DNA of 64,000 nt, taken from contig OZ231126.1 in assembly GCA_965153355.1 (NCBI GenBank), positions 85,064,001-85,128,000 on the forward strand, read 5' to 3'. A program made the position numbers and the translations under genes. Positions 12,868-25,362 of the stretch are shown here, piece after piece; the stretch's first letter is position 1; each line of letters opens with the position of its first letter. The notes under the pieces are model-generated. The model did no database searches. It was given only the letters and a program-made list of their open reading frames with translations, and was not told where the DNA came from. The DNA comes from Flaccisagitta enflata (lineage: Eukaryota > Chaetognatha > Sagittoidea > Aphragmophora).

Positions 12868-12960
12868 GAGAAAATGAGCCGATTAACACGACCAAAAATT
12901 GGGCGTCGACGGAAATGATTCTTGATGTCAATCGCGAAAAAAATCGCCTTCTCCAACAAG
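12868..12960 (+). CDS. Candidate internal exon of an unknown gene
   Basis: The segment is bounded by a pyrimidine-rich stretch ending in AG (12866-12867) and by a strong donor, CAACAAG|GTAAGAT, after 12960. One frame is open across it and reads GENEPINTTKNWASTEMIL then DVNREKNRLLQQ, a plausible soluble or coiled-coil composition. It ends one base into a codon. I recognise no family. The donor lies within the left arm of the palindrome 12941-13290, so exon end and donor are copied in inverted form at about 13265-13290. No partner exon was found, so this could be chance. Confidence 0.3.
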
Positions 12961-13290
12961 GTAAGATTTTAAAAGTCTAAGCACAATTAATCTAATTCTA
13001 AGGGCGATCTACACACACACACACAAAAAAAAACCAGTATTCTATGATGAATCTATAGGTTCCAGGTTATCTAAAACAAAATTAAAACGTTTCTCTTTTC
13101 ATTTATTCACTTTGCAAAGTGAATAAATGAAAAAAAAACGTTTTAATTTTGTTTTAGATAACCTGGAACCTATAGATTCATCATAGAATACTGGTTTTTT
13201 TTTTCGTGTGTGTGTGTGTAGATCGCCCTTAGAATTAGATTAACTGTGCTTAGACTTTTAAAATCTTACCTTGTTGGAGTAGGCGATTTT
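12941..13290. repeat. Near-perfect 350-bp palindrome without spacer
   Basis: The axis lies at 13114/13115 inside CTTTGCAAAG. Arms of about 175 bp match almost base for base, including TAAGGGCGATCTAC, a short (CA)n/(GT)n run, AGTATTCTATGATGAATC and AAGGTAAGATTTTAAAAG. Only a handful of mismatches are visible. There are no target duplications, so it looks like an inverted duplication and not a MITE. Confidence 0.93.
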
Positions 13291-13455
13291 GGGAAAAATC
13301 TTTTAACCTTAACACTGTGATAGAAACTTGGTATTATGCTTTTCTAGAAAGGTCGTTTAAAACGAGTTGAGAGTTAAAGAAAGGACGACTTTTTTATTGG
13401 ATGCATTAAGACTTATTCAGACGTGGAAGTAAGCAACACAAAATTCATATAGAAT

Positions 13456-13537
13456 GAATGAATGAATGATTGAATTAATGAATGAATGAATGAATGAATG
13501 ACAGAGTTAAAGAATGAACAAATGAATGAAAGAATGT
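13456..13537. repeat. Tetranucleotide repeat (GAAT)n, interrupted
   Basis: Imperfect GAAT/AATG units fill the segment. Confidence 0.85.
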
Positions 13538-13538
13538 A

Positions 13539-13600
13539 CAGTTGAACCCCGCAACAACGGATGCCAAGGGACCAACGAATTTGCTGCTTTAGGCAGGTTT
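13539..13600 (+). mobile_element. Solo end of a Tc1/pogo-like MITE
   Basis: TA-CAGTTGAACCCCGC followed by AACGGAT and CCAAGGGACCAACG matches the left end of the complete MITE at 55481-55657. No right end is found. Confidence 0.6.
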
Positions 13601-13837
13601 TTGTTTTGTTTTTAGAATAGAAGAGTCGCTCTTAATCAAGTCATATCGCCGTCGGCTCATGAAGCTCATTTCTCTTTTGTCTTCTTTCATGTTCGGGATC
13701 TTGAACTCGGTCGCCTCCTCTTCAAGTACAAATTCTTGCTTCTAGCTCCATCTTACGGCAGCTTACGGCAATATCTCATCTTCCTTATAAGCCTTACGAT
13801 CCAAAGGGACTCATGCCTTAGACCTTGCTTCATTTTT

Positions 13838-13976
13838 AGTCGCGGACACGCGACTCAACACCTTGCTGTGTCGGTAGGTCTGTAGATCGGTAACAAATTT
13901 TGTTAAATTCCCAGCGGTTTTCTAACCGCTCCTGCCCAACCGTCCGCGACTGGATTGCCGTGTATCCGGCCTTGTT
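13838..13976 (+). mobile_element. HX-1c hairpin element
   Basis: It starts after TTTTT with AGTCGCGGAC-a-CGCGACT and ends CCGTCCGCGACT, GGATTGCCGTGTATCCGGC, CTTG, then TT. Both 5' and 3' arms carry CGCGACT where HX-1 has CGCAACT, so the arms agree with each other. Confidence 0.85.
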
Positions 13977-13984
13977 CTTCTTCT

Positions 13985-14190
13985 ATCGCGGATACGCGAC
14001 TCTTTACGCTTTTTCGGTCCGGCCGTCCGTCGGTCCGTTTGTCCATCGAAAGATTTGTCCGCAGGATCACCAGTCATTTGGTTCTCCCATCGATCCCACC
14101 CTAACACTGTTTGCCCTACAATGTTGGCATTACTGTCCCGGTCGGACTCCCTGCTCAGCCGACCGCAGGTTGCGGACCCTGGATCCAGCC
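13985..14190 (+). mobile_element. HX-1c-like element, degenerate
   Basis: ATCGCGGATACGCGACTC is followed by a CCGTCCGTCGG tract and, near 14160, CGACCGCAGGTTGCGGACCC with a mutated 3' end. It lies directly downstream of another HX-1c. Confidence 0.5.
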
Positions 14191-14296
14191 TTTTTTCCTC
14201 ACAGATTTTTGTCTTCTTGTTGTTTCCTTTTCGCCCTGAAGGCTTTCTTGTGTTAAAAACTGTTAATTCAAAGATGCAAATCGAAGATCATCAATA

Positions 14297-14940
14297 GCCT
14301 GTACTGAAATGACTAAATAAAAAAAAATCAAAATTCTACGAGCAGTTCATGTTGTGGAGCTGTCTTGGGCTTCTGTTGTCATCATTTTCAGTTTTAAAAG
14401 TTTACGTCTTGGTTGCCGCGCCTTACCTTGAACTTTCCATGGCATGGGTCAATAGAAAACCAAAAATTCCAAATTGCTTAAATCAAAATTTTGACTGCAG
14501 ATTTGAAATCTGCATGAAAAACTGTCAGTTGAAAGTGCTTTTCTTTTTTCAAAATTCCTTCGATTCATTTGTCCATTTCTGCCCCTGCCCGACTGTCCGT
14601 GACTGACGGCTGTTTATCCAAACAATTTCTTTTCTATTAGTATGTTCCACGATATTTGACAACACTTTTGACCACCTTCTATTTGGATTATCAAAAAAAT
14701 GGAAAACACTTTCAATTGTCAGTTTTTTCTGCAGATTACAAATCTGCAGACAGAATAGGAATTTGAGTATTTTGAAATTTTGGATTTCTTATAGTGGTAA
14801 GGATAATAGAAGGTAAGGCGCGGACACCTAAGTGGAATTTCAAAGCCAATATTGATTTCAATAGAAGCCTGAGACAGTCCCACAACATGATCCCCTCGTA
14901 GAATGTCAATTTTATTGCTTATTGTCATTTAGGTACAGGC
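14297..14940. mobile_element. Fold-back TA-type element FB-3 (644 bp) with an HX relic near its axis
   Basis: Tips GCCTGTACTGAAATGAC and GTCATTTAGGTACAGGC are each flanked by TA. The arms pair over about 280 bp (ATTCTACGAG, CATGTTGTGG, CGCGCCTTACCTT). Each arm also has a small palindrome of its own (TGCAGATTTGAAATCTGCA, CTGCAGATTACAAATCTGCA). At the axis, 14575-14630 resembles an HX 3' end (CTGCCCCTGCCCGACTGTCC). Confidence 0.8.
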
Positions 14941-14949
14941 TAATCATCA

Positions 14950-14953
<4 letters not shown>

Positions 14954-15006
<53 letters not shown>

Positions 15007-15014
15007 CTCTCTCT
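14954..15014. repeat. Microsatellite (TC)n
   Basis: About 60 bp of TC with one GC interruption. Confidence 0.95.
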
Positions 15015-15186
15015 GCATCATTTCATAGACCCAAATCTCATCTAAAATAACAACCAGAGCAAGATATCAAAACAACAAGTCGACGATTTTTCTTTCTTCC
15101 TTTTTTTGGAACACAAAATTCACAATCGGGAAAGAATTAGTGAGGTAGAAGAGGAAGAGGAGAAGGATGGGTAAAATGAGGCGACG

Positions 15187-15701
<515 letters not shown>

Positions 15702-15965
15702 TGACGATGGCTTCATGGTTTCAATTTGTTTGAGGGCGTAGGTCCACCACGCGGCTAATCACATTTTCTTGGCAACTGAAGCCAGAAAAGCCTCAAGTCA
15801 GTTGAGTCAATTCAATTTTCTAAACAATTTTTTTTTCTCCATTCATATTTGTCTTTTGAATATTCAACTTCCCTATCATGGGACAAAAATCAAACACGCT
15901 CAGACTTCGGATGTAGTTTTTTTTTCTTTATCAAGCCGACAGGACATTGGTTACTTTGGTCAGGG

Positions 15966-16128
15966 AACAAGGCCGGATACACGGGCATCAGTTGCGGACG
16001 GGTGGGCAGGGGCGGAAATGCGCGTTTTCCCACTTTTTGACTCGATGGTTACGGACGGACCGACCGACGGACCGACCGACCGACCAACGGACGGACAAAG
16101 CCTCTTATAGAGTTGCGTGTCCGCAACT
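15966..16128 (-). mobile_element. HX-1 hairpin element, complete
   Basis: The plus strand begins AACAAGGCCGGATACACGGG and then CAGTTGCGGACGGGTGGGCA. It continues through GCGCGTTTTCCCACTTTT, a (GGAC)/(CGAC) tract and AAAGCCTCTTATAG, and ends AGTTGCG-tgt-CCGCAACT before AAAAA. All parts of the HX-1 plan are intact. Confidence 0.9.
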
Positions 16129-16369
16129 AAAAAGAACCTTGTAATAATATAATGGAGGCAAAAAAGTGGGGTTTCATGGAGGCGAGGGGAGGGGAGCGGG
16201 GTGATATGACGGTCAAGTCACTGAAGGGCGAATCATTTACCAATTGACTAAGTGAGCTACTAATCCAAAATGATTTGTACTAGCCAATTTTCTTTGATAC
16301 TGCATCAATATGATAAATAAACTTTACAAAATCGACTTCATTTGGGAGATACTTGACGTTCATTAGAAA

Positions 16370-17625
<1,256 letters not shown>

Positions 17626-17804
17626 AAAAAAAAGAGAAATTAGAATTGGTTTCCTCCTCTAGTTCTCTACTGGATTTGCATTTTCTCCTCTCTTTTCAGG
17701 ATTCGATTTCTTCCTTATCTGATGAGCTGCTGAACTGATATGAGCTTGTGTTGGCTCCTTCATCATACAGCCTCCTATCTTAAGCCTCCCGTCGCCTTTT
17801 CAGT

Positions 17805-18012
17805 CGATTGATGAGCGACTCTATGAGATGGTGTGCCCGCAGGTCCGTCATTCCGTCCATCCAAAGGTTCGTAACGCGAAAATTTGTATGTCGCGAAGTC
17901 GATCGATTTCTGAGCATTGCAGCTCCTGTCCACCCCATCACTACCCCTGCCCACGACAATGAATGCCCCCGTCCACCGGGAAGCGACTGCTTATTGGCCG
18001 TGTATCCGGTCT
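17805..18012 (+). mobile_element. HX-2-like element, degenerate
   Basis: AGTCGATTGATGAGCGACTC serves as the 5' hairpin. It is followed by GGTCCGTCATTCCGTCC, GCTCCTGTCCACCC, CCCGTCCACCGGGAAGCGACT and GGCCGTGTATCCGGTCTTTT. Confidence 0.55.
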
Positions 18013-18179
18013 TTTCTTTACTCTGGCATATACTGTAGTAATCGTTCTTGCATTAGTTTCTTTCCGTCCTCAGTCATTTTCTATGAGGTAATTACAAGCC
18101 TACATTTTTAAACAAATTACGCATCATAGCGGCGATCAGCAAAATCTACTCTCCTCGTTTTGTCTATATACTGTATAAC

Positions 18180-18780
18180 TATATCTTTAACTTTTTGTTG
18201 CACATATCAAATGGATTCACGTTTACAACCCGTCGTTTCCACGCTTACACGTTGCCCGACTTGCTATACCTCGCATATAACCTATCCTACCCTAGCCCTC
18301 TCCCGGGGACTTTCCCATCCCCCTGTGTACCTTTCCTTCTCTTCTGTCCCTGCTTTCCTTCTCTTATGTTTACCTTTCCTCTCTTATGTCCTCTGCTTTC
18401 CCCTCACTTCAGTTGTTCAGCCTTTGGGCTCTCCTCTCTCTCCTTCTTATCCCTTTCCCTCTCCACCTTTCCTCTCTCACTTCCTTGTTTCTCTTTTATA
18501 TTTCCTTTTTCAGAAAATGGTTTTTCAACCTCGCATTCCTCATCCCGCTACTGCCTTTCTTCATGCCCCCTTATTGAACTTTTACTCCCTTTTTTTCATA
18601 TTCATCCAATTCGCGAAAAGCGGGAGTGAATCATACTATCTTAATTTTTCTTCTTTTCATACAGTCGATCTCGTCCAAAGATTGATATCTGCCTTTTGGG
18701 CAAGTCCAAAAAGATTCACACCAAAATGTCAAAAGCAAAACGCTTTGCACTGACTTACTTAAATCTTGAAAAATACACGA
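18180..18780. other. Pyrimidine-rich unassigned stretch
   Basis: CT-biased sequence leaves several plus-strand frames open. Their Ser/Pro/Leu/Phe composition follows the base bias. No gene is claimed. Confidence 0.5.
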
Positions 18781-19016
18781 ATTACAAAATTCATTTGGGC
18801 GCAATGCATGATCGGTTTGCTCAACTCTAGACGAAAATAACTGAACTTTCCTCTCATCCTTTTTTGTTCAACTTGCGATAATAATGACCCAAGCTACATG
18901 CGAGAAGAAAAAAAACATGTCCTCGAACCTAAACGGTTCAGGAAAAAAGAATTGTAAGTTAGAATATGGAAAAATAAATGAACAACTGTCAAACGAAAAG
19001 AAATGCATTTTCATTT

Positions 19017-19430
19017 TCAGTCGTGAGCACGTAACTCCATGAACCGATGTAAGGTCCTAAAGTCGTCCGTATGTCCGTTCGTCCGTTACAATGTCACACG
19101 CATTCACGATTCAAAGTTTCAATAGTTATGACGCGGGATTCTCAAATGATTAAGGGGCTGTTTCTAGTCAGAGACGACCGCGTTTTGAACGGGCCACTCG
19201 GTCGCTCGCTACGTTCGTTCACTCGCACCGCTCACTCCGCTCACTCGCTCCGCAGCGCTCCGCTCACGGGCTCGCTCACTCACTTCGCTCACTCCCTCGT
19301 GGGACGGTTGAAATTCTTGAATATGTGTTCACGCTGTTATCGCGTTTCACGGGGACAAACGCGTTTTTCGTCTTCACTAGAAACACGCCCAGAGGATGAC
19401 CGGGGCCGTGACCGTAGCGCTGGTCTACAG
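19017..19430 (+). repeat. HX 5' relic and dispersed repeat R-C, copy 2
   Basis: TCAGTCGTGAGCACGTAACTC and CGTCCGTATGTCCGTTCGTC are an HX 5' relic. From about 19150 the CGCTCACTCCGCTCACTCGC tract, the GTTCACGCTG segment and CACTAGAAACACGC match 9598-9850 in reverse complement. Confidence 0.55.
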
Positions 19431-19635
19431 GTCGGTTCACTCTTCATTCCGCGACACAGCCAAACCGCGACAGAATGTAAACGTCAAACTCAGACTTGAT
19501 TCAGAATCGCTGAAATTGAAGGATACGAAAAAAAATGACTGACCTCCTTTTTAGGCGGAGCAAATTCCTCGTCAGATAGAAAATTATCAGTTATCAGTGA
19601 TGTTCGGCATTTCGAAATTATCTTTCATTCTTTTT

Positions 19636-19968
19636 CAGGGGTGTATATAGTTGAGCGGCTTTTGATTTTATTCCCCCCCCCCCCTGCCTTTGATTTTCTT
19701 CCCCGCGATGCGTCCCATCGCGTTACAAAATCTATGATTTTCTTCCCCACAAAGCAATAAACCAGTACATTATAGGTTTAGATAGTGTTAAAATGTGTTG
19801 TAGTAATCAGAGACTAACATTTGAAACTACCAAAAGTGTTAAATCCTCAAAAATTTCCTTTTTTCTTTTTTTTTTTAGCTTTTGATTTTTTTCCCCATCT
19901 CCAAACCCTTTGATTTTATTCCCCCCCCCCCCGCCGGGGGGGGGGATGGTCAACTTTATACACGCCTG
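19636..19968. mobile_element. hAT-type MITE (333 bp)
   Basis: Tips CAGGGGTGTATATAGTTGA and TCAACTTTATACACGCCTG are flanked by TTCTTTTT on both sides (19628-19635 and 19969-19976). Inside, TTTGATTTTATTCCCCCC-type motifs recur. The right duplication merges with the T-run that precedes an HX-3 element, so the target was the HX 5' border. Confidence 0.85.
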
Positions 19969-19976
19969 TTCTTTTT

Positions 19977-20223
19977 AGATGCGTCCTTGCATCTTCACAC
20001 GAGGGTTTGGCCGTCCGTCTGTCCGTCTGTCCCCCCATCGGTCTCTCTTTTACGCCGAGCCTGTGCAAAAAAAAACCGCATTTCTTGTGACAAGATGCCA
20101 GACTGGATCAAATGATGATAAATGTGTTCCGATTGGCTCCTTTATTAAAGAGAGTCTGACTGTCCGTCCATCTCCCCATTGATTTTATCACTACCCCTGC
20201 GCAACAACATGTATCCGGCCTTG
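19977..20223 (+). mobile_element. Chimera of an HX-3 5' half and an HX-2-like 3' half
   Basis: AGATGCG-tcctTGCATCT opens as HX-3, followed by CCGTCCGTCTGTCC and CCTGTGCAAAAAAAAACCGC. At about 20155 the sequence switches to CTGTCCGTCC, CTACCCCTGCGCAACAAC and TGTATCCGGCCTTG, an HX-2/HX-1 type end. Confidence 0.55.
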
Positions 20224-20420
20224 TCTCCCTTCTTCCTCGACGTTACGACTCGCGTACTGTGCTCAGCTTACATTTCATTCTGTAAGCGATATTTCATTCT
20301 GTAATCAGGAACACAAAAAATCGATACTTTGTCTTTCCTTTGTCTTTCCTTTGTAACGGATACGATACATGATATCGAAGCGCAAAGTGCAATCTTCTTC
20401 TTTGTGGCGTACAACAGGAA

Positions 20421-20573
20421 AACAAGGCCGGATACACGGCCAATACCAGTTGCGGACGGGCGGGCAGGGGCGGAAGTGCGCGTTTTCACACTTTTCGACT
20501 CGTGTTCACGGACGGACGGACCGACGGAAAGACGGATGGACAAAGGCTCTTATAGAGTTGCGTGTCCGCAACT
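20421..20573 (-). mobile_element. HX-1 hairpin element, complete
   Basis: The plus strand begins AACAAGGCCGGATACACGGC, then CAGTTGCGGACGGGCGGGCA, and ends AGTTGCG-tgt-CCGCAACT before AAAAA. The GGAC tract is short. Confidence 0.9.
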
Positions 20574-20635
20574 AAAAATGAAACTATTGTCATTGAAAAA
20601 ATAGGAATATGGAAGGCAAAAAGAGGAAAGGAAAA

Positions 20636-20932
20636 AACAAGCCCGACCGGGCAACGATGCATCCGGGCTGTGTCTCAGCGTGTATTGATCATGTGACATA
20701 TGTATGAAGAGACAGATGGACGAACAGACGGGTGAAAGGACTCTCAAAACATGTTGAATGATCATTTGTTTCAGTGTAGGATCTCACCGTGGCTGAAAAC
20801 AGCCGAGAAACGCGGTTTTTGCACAGGCGTAATGGATCGACCGACCGACCGACGGACGGACGGACGGACCGACGGACGGACGGACAGACGGACAGACCCT
20901 TTTATAGAGATGCGTTCCTGACGGACGCATCT
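20636..20932 (-). mobile_element. HX-3 hairpin element, complete
   Basis: The plus strand begins AACAAGCCCGACCGGGC (stem GCCCG/CGGGC). It passes AACGATGCATCCGGGCTG, TGTATTGATCATGTGACATA, AAACAGCCGAGAAACGCGG and a (GGAC)n tract, and ends GATGCGTTCCTGACGGACGC then ATCTAAAAA. The 3' arm carries one transition relative to the 5' arm. Confidence 0.88.
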
Positions 20933-21091
20933 AAAAACATTATTACAGTAACGATTGAAATTCGACCCTATTTTTCGTAGAAAGAGTCTCTTGTTTCTGA
21001 ATGGGTTTACTATGCTTATCTTTTCATTGAGTTCTTAAGTCAGTCCGTCAGTCAAATCGTCGCGTTGATCAGTTTGTGCTTTATGCCATTT

Positions 21092-21272
21092 AACAAGGCC
21101 GGATTCACGGCTACCCCAGTCGCGTGCGGGTGGGCAGGGGTTGCATTTGAGGTCGCTTATTCATTTGGGCGGGAGCAATAAGGCCAAAGACCGCAAAAAC
21201 CCAAAAAAAGTAAAGTGTGACAGACCGACGGACCGACAAAGCGGGTTGTAGAGTCGCGTAGCACGCGACTGA
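21092..21272 (-). mobile_element. HX-2 hairpin element, complete
   Basis: The plus strand begins AACAAGGCCGGATTCACGGC, CCCAGTCGCGTGCGGGTGGG, and passes GGTCGCTTATTCATTTGGGC, AAAAACCCAAAAAAAG and CAGACCGACGGACCGAC. It ends AGTCGCG-tagca-CGCGACT. Confidence 0.88.
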
Positions 21273-21336
21273 AAAAGATTGTGGGAAGTGGGATGGATGG
21301 ATGCAGGATGGCGCAAGACGCACGGCGCAAGATGCT

Positions 21337-21382
21337 GGACACTGGACACTGGACACTGGACGCGGGACGCGGGACGCGGGAC
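21337..21382. repeat. Short tandem repeats (GGACACT)n and (GGGACGC)n
   Basis: Three 7-bp units of each kind lie next to one another. Confidence 0.85.
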
Positions 21383-21789
21383 GCTGCACTTGAGATGCTA
21401 AAATTTAGCCTTGATGATGACGGAGGAATGGACATTCAGCGTCGAGAAGCGAAAACTAGGAATCTTTTCCGATTCATTGAAAGCCCCTTTCTACTATGGG
21501 GATAAATCCTGCGGAAAATTCGGAAAAAAACCGTTGATTTAGTCAATCTGAAACTGAAATATTACAGCTGTTCGTTTCTCTCGGATTTTTTTCATCCTCT
21601 TTTGCTTGTCCATCTCCAAAATCCATCCCAGATTACCCTCTCTAACACCTGCAAACCGTTGTACCCCTCCTCCCTCCAAAACGGGATATGTATATGACAA
21701 GAGTGACAGATCGAAAAGTTGTTCAGACTTCCTCTGCTGGCCCGAGCCGAGATTCCTGCGAAGTATAGTAGTATCTGCTCCAGATTAAA

Positions 21790-21998
21790 AACAAGTGACG
21801 CGGGGTCACAATATCAATATCGTTGCGGTTGGGCAGGGGCATCTATCCCCCATCCACAGCCCAACCCCCATCCTACACTCAAACACATACAAAAAGTGTC
21901 CAAAACGCGTGTTCTTCCACTTTCTGCTTCAATCATCAATGGACCGATGGACCAAAGGACGGACAAAGCCTCTTATAGAGTTGCCTGTCCGCAACTAA
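21790..21998 (-). mobile_element. HX-1b hairpin element
   Basis: The plus strand begins AAGTGACGCGGGGTCACAAT (stem GTGAC/GTCAC), then CGTTGCGGTTGGGCAGGGGC, a C-rich middle, GGACCAAAGGACGGAC and AAAGCCTCTTATAG. It ends AGTTGCC-tgt-CCGCAACT before AAAAA. Confidence 0.85.
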
Positions 21999-22018
21999 AA
22001 ACACTCGCGTCTTGGGAG

Positions 22019-22385
<367 letters not shown>

Positions 22386-22566
22386 CATGTTCTCCACGCC
22401 ATCAATTCATCTTCTTTTCGCTTTTTTTTTTAATCCTAGTATCAACAATGTTGTTTTCGTCCCTAAAAGTGTTGTAAGTGTGAAACATAAAAGAATTCCC
22501 TCGTTATTAAACTTTAGCTATTCGCTGCTTTTCACTTTTTTCTCCCAGTTTCAATTTCAGTGGATT

Positions 22567-22774
22567 TTTAGTCGCGTGAATGCGACTCTAGAAGCCGCTT
22601 TGTCGGTCTGTCGGTCTGTTGGTTGGTCTGTCGGTCGGTCCGTCACATTTTTTAAATAAAGGCTTTATAGTCATTTTAAAGGTTATTAAAGGTAATTATA
22701 GGTACTTTTAGGTGATTATATGTAAATATAGGTATTTTAGTAATTTGTATCATATAAGTCAGAAAAGTTGTCTG
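22567..22774 (+). mobile_element. HX-2 5' end running into a GGTAATTATA decamer array
   Basis: TTTTTAGTCGCGTGAATGCGACTC and a CGGT tract form an HX-2 start. It then continues as a degenerate 10-11-bp repeat (GGTAATTATA, GGTACTTTTA, GGTGATTATA). The array resumes at 23495-23625 beyond the hAT insertion. Confidence 0.65.
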
Positions 22775-22782
22775 GGACTATA

Positions 22783-23486
22783 TTGAGGTGCCGATTTTGC
22801 TTAGCTGCCGCGTAGCAAGGGAAATTCAGCACAAGCTGCCGCATTTTTCACAATCTCGTACATCGGCTCTGGACCGTGTGTTTGTTTTTCCCGCCCCCTG
22901 TTTCTCTTAAATGCTCAATAACCCTTACCATCTGACACTTGAACTTCGTCAAATCTGATTTTATGATGGAGCCGCAAGCGCAAGTGTAAACGCAATCCTC
23001 GCTGCGTGCCCCCAAAAATAAAGATCAAGAAAGAATTAATTTCCACTTTATCAGAGTAATTTTTTCTTACCCAACATCCCTTTGAACAAAACGCAATCGT
23101 GTTTGACAGTCAACTTTTCTTAGACAGATTCACCATTTTTCATTGTTAATACGAAATCATCGGGCCTTTACTCGGCCATAAAAATAAAGAAATGTTACAC
23201 ACTACGAACGATTTCAATTGTTGATTTAAGAACTTTGAAAGGCATGTATGAAACTTATAACTGCAATATGCAAATGAGCATTTCATCTACCGAGACAAAG
23301 CAGACCAGCAAGCAGATGCGCGAAATCGAAAATCTGGCTTCGGTTCTTTCCTTCCTACATTCTTTCTCCCCCTTGATGCCCCCGTAACAGTCTCTTCTCC
23401 CCCCCCCCCCCCCGCCACATCTACCGCACTTTGGCGCTTGTTTGCCGCGTAGCATTGCTACCATGCTACACAGAATCGGCACCTCT
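22783..23486. mobile_element. hAT-type non-autonomous element (704 bp)
   Basis: Tips TTGAGGTGCCGATT and AATCGGCACCTCT lie between GGACTATA copies at 22775-22782 and 23487-23494. An 8-bp duplication and GAGGTG-type tips fit hAT. Inward the arms share CCGCGTAGCA/TGCTACGCGG. It contains a poly-C run at about 23400. No transposase is present. Confidence 0.82.
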
Positions 23487-23494
23487 GGACTATA

Positions 23495-23630
23495 AATTGA
23501 GGTAATTATAGGAAATAATGGGTAATTTTGGGTGATAATAGATAATCATTGGTAATCTGATGTAATTGTAGGTATCTATAGGTATTTACTGGTAGTTCTA
23601 GGTAACTATGGGTAATTATTGGGAAAAAAA
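23495..23630 (+). repeat. Degenerate GGTAATTATA decamer array (right part)
   Basis: This continues the array at 22660-22770, with units such as GGTAATTTTG, GGTAATCTGA, GGTATCTATA and GGTAACTATG. Confidence 0.7.
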
Positions 23631-23759
23631 TCGAAAAACGTTTTTCGATTTTTTGAGTTTCGCTTAGGAATTAATTTTTTCCATTTTCGCTTGAGGCATT
23701 TTGAGGAAGTTGAGTCACGACTAGGCTCGCCCGAGGCTGGGGTTGAAATTGGTACAGGG

Positions 23760-24596
23760 TGAAAGAGGGCACTTTTTTACACCTTCTGGAAAAAATCAGG
23801 GCACTGTCGGACCAATACTTTAGGCGCTATGAATTTTTTAATATTTTTTTATTTTTTCACATTTTCCGCATTTTTCTCAAAGATCTTTATTCTTCATCGA
23901 TTTCAATTTTGAGCCCTAAATAACTATAAAAATGAGTTCAGCAGAGGAAAGAGGGAGGGAGGGAGAGGGAGGGAAGGAGAGGGAGAGAGAGAAAGGGAAG
24001 GAGAGGGAGGGAAGGAGAGGGAGGGAGGGATAAGGAGGGTGGGAGCAGGAGTAAGGGAGGGTGGGAGAGGGAGGGAGAGGGGGAGGGGGGAGGGAGGGAG
24101 AGGGAGGTAGGGAGGGAGAGGGAGAGTAGGAGGGAGAGGGGGAGGGGGAGGAAAGAGAGAGTAGGAGGGAGGGACAGAGAGAGAGAGGGAGGGGGAGGGT
24201 GAGGGGGAGGGAAAAGAAAGGAGAGAGGGAGAGAGAGGGGGAGGGAGAGGGTGAGGGGGAGGGAAAGGGAGGGAGGGAGAGAGGGAGAGAGAGGGGGAGG
24301 GAGAGGGTGAGGGGGAGGGAAAGGGAGGGAGAGAGAGAGGGAGGGAGGGAGGGAGAGGGAGAGAAGTAGGGAGAGGGAGGGAGGGAGAGGGAGGGAGAGT
24401 GAGAGGGGGTGGGAGAGTGAGAGGGGAAGAGAGAACGAGAGGGGGAGGGTGAGGGAAAGGAGGGAGCGAGGGGAGAGAGAGGGAGAGGGAGAGGGGGAGG
24501 GAGAAGGGAGAGAGAGGTGAGGGAGGGGAGAGAGGGAGGGGGAGTGGGGAGGAGAGAGGGAGGAGCACGGGAGGGAGACAGAGAGAGAGGGGTGAG

Positions 24597-24644
<48 letters not shown>

Positions 24645-24700
24645 CAGCCCTTACGATTTTTTTCCGGTCGGCGAGAGCCGCCTTTACTGGTAGGAAGATA
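23760..24700 (+). repeat. Dispersed repeat R-E, diverged copy 2, with a (GGGA)n core
   Basis: GGCGCTATGAATTTTTTAAT and TTTTCATCGATTTCAATTTT-like blocks precede about 650 bp of GGGA/GAGA purine sequence and a (CA)n tract. The 3' end carries CGGTCGGCGAGAGCCGCC and TTTACTGGTA, as in copies at 17595-17625 and 51840-51870. Pro/Ser/Leu frames on the minus strand come from the purine bias. Confidence 0.7.
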
Positions 24701-24816
24701 TAGGAACTTATCTTCATTATCTTTATTACCTTAATTACCTTTATTACCTTGATTACCCTTATTACCACGCGACTAAGGTTTGTTGACCTTGTTTTATTGG
24801 TTGAAACTGAACTTTA

Positions 24817-25044
24817 AGTTACGGACACGCAACTCTACAAGAGGCTTTGATCGTCCGTCAGTCGGTCGGTCGGTCTGTAGAGGTGATCGAGTCGAAAAGT
24901 GGGAAAACGAGCGTTTTAGAAGCTTTTTGTGTATGTGTCTGTGTCGGCAGGGAGGATGGGAGGGGCGTTGGGTGTGGATTTGTATGGGGGTTGCCTGCCC
25001 CTGCCCACCTGTCCGCAACCATATTGTGACCCCGCGTCACTCGT
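24817..25044 (+). mobile_element. HX-1b hairpin element, complete
   Basis: AGTTACGGACACGCAACTC begins the element. It is followed by AAGAGGCTTTG, CGTCCGTCAGTCGG, GAGTCGAAAAGTGGGAAAAC, a G-rich middle and CCTGCCCACCTGTCCGCAAC. The 3' hairpin is GTGAC-cccgc-GTCAC, followed by TCG then T7. It supplies the uninterrupted reference for the insertion at 25462. Confidence 0.88.
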
Positions 25045-25164
25045 TTTTTTCTCATCCTTCTTTCCATCTCCATCTCATCCATCTTTCCATCTCCATCTCA
25101 TCCATCTTTCCATCTCCATCTGTATCGTATCTAATGGATCTGTCTGTCAGAATTTGTCAGTTTA

Positions 25165-25278
<114 letters not shown>

Positions 25279-25362
25279 AATGGATCAGAAATAGAGAATG
25301 TCACCCGTTTTTCTTTCCAAATTGTTCATAAGTGACAAGTGACAACTGATTCTCCCCTTTTT

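Noticed and set aside
18160-18753. 197-codon plus-strand frame
   Set aside because: Pyrimidine-rich sequence opens several overlapping frames. No motif, no splice context and no codon bias like that of the exon at 41639.
19071-19499. 142-codon frame
   Set aside because: It spans an HX relic and dispersed repeat R-C. The composition follows the GAGC/GCTC word tract.
23924-24768. Pro/Ser/Leu-rich minus-strand protein of up to 276 residues
   Set aside because: Product of a degenerate (GGGA)n tract inside repeat R-E. No conserved domain.
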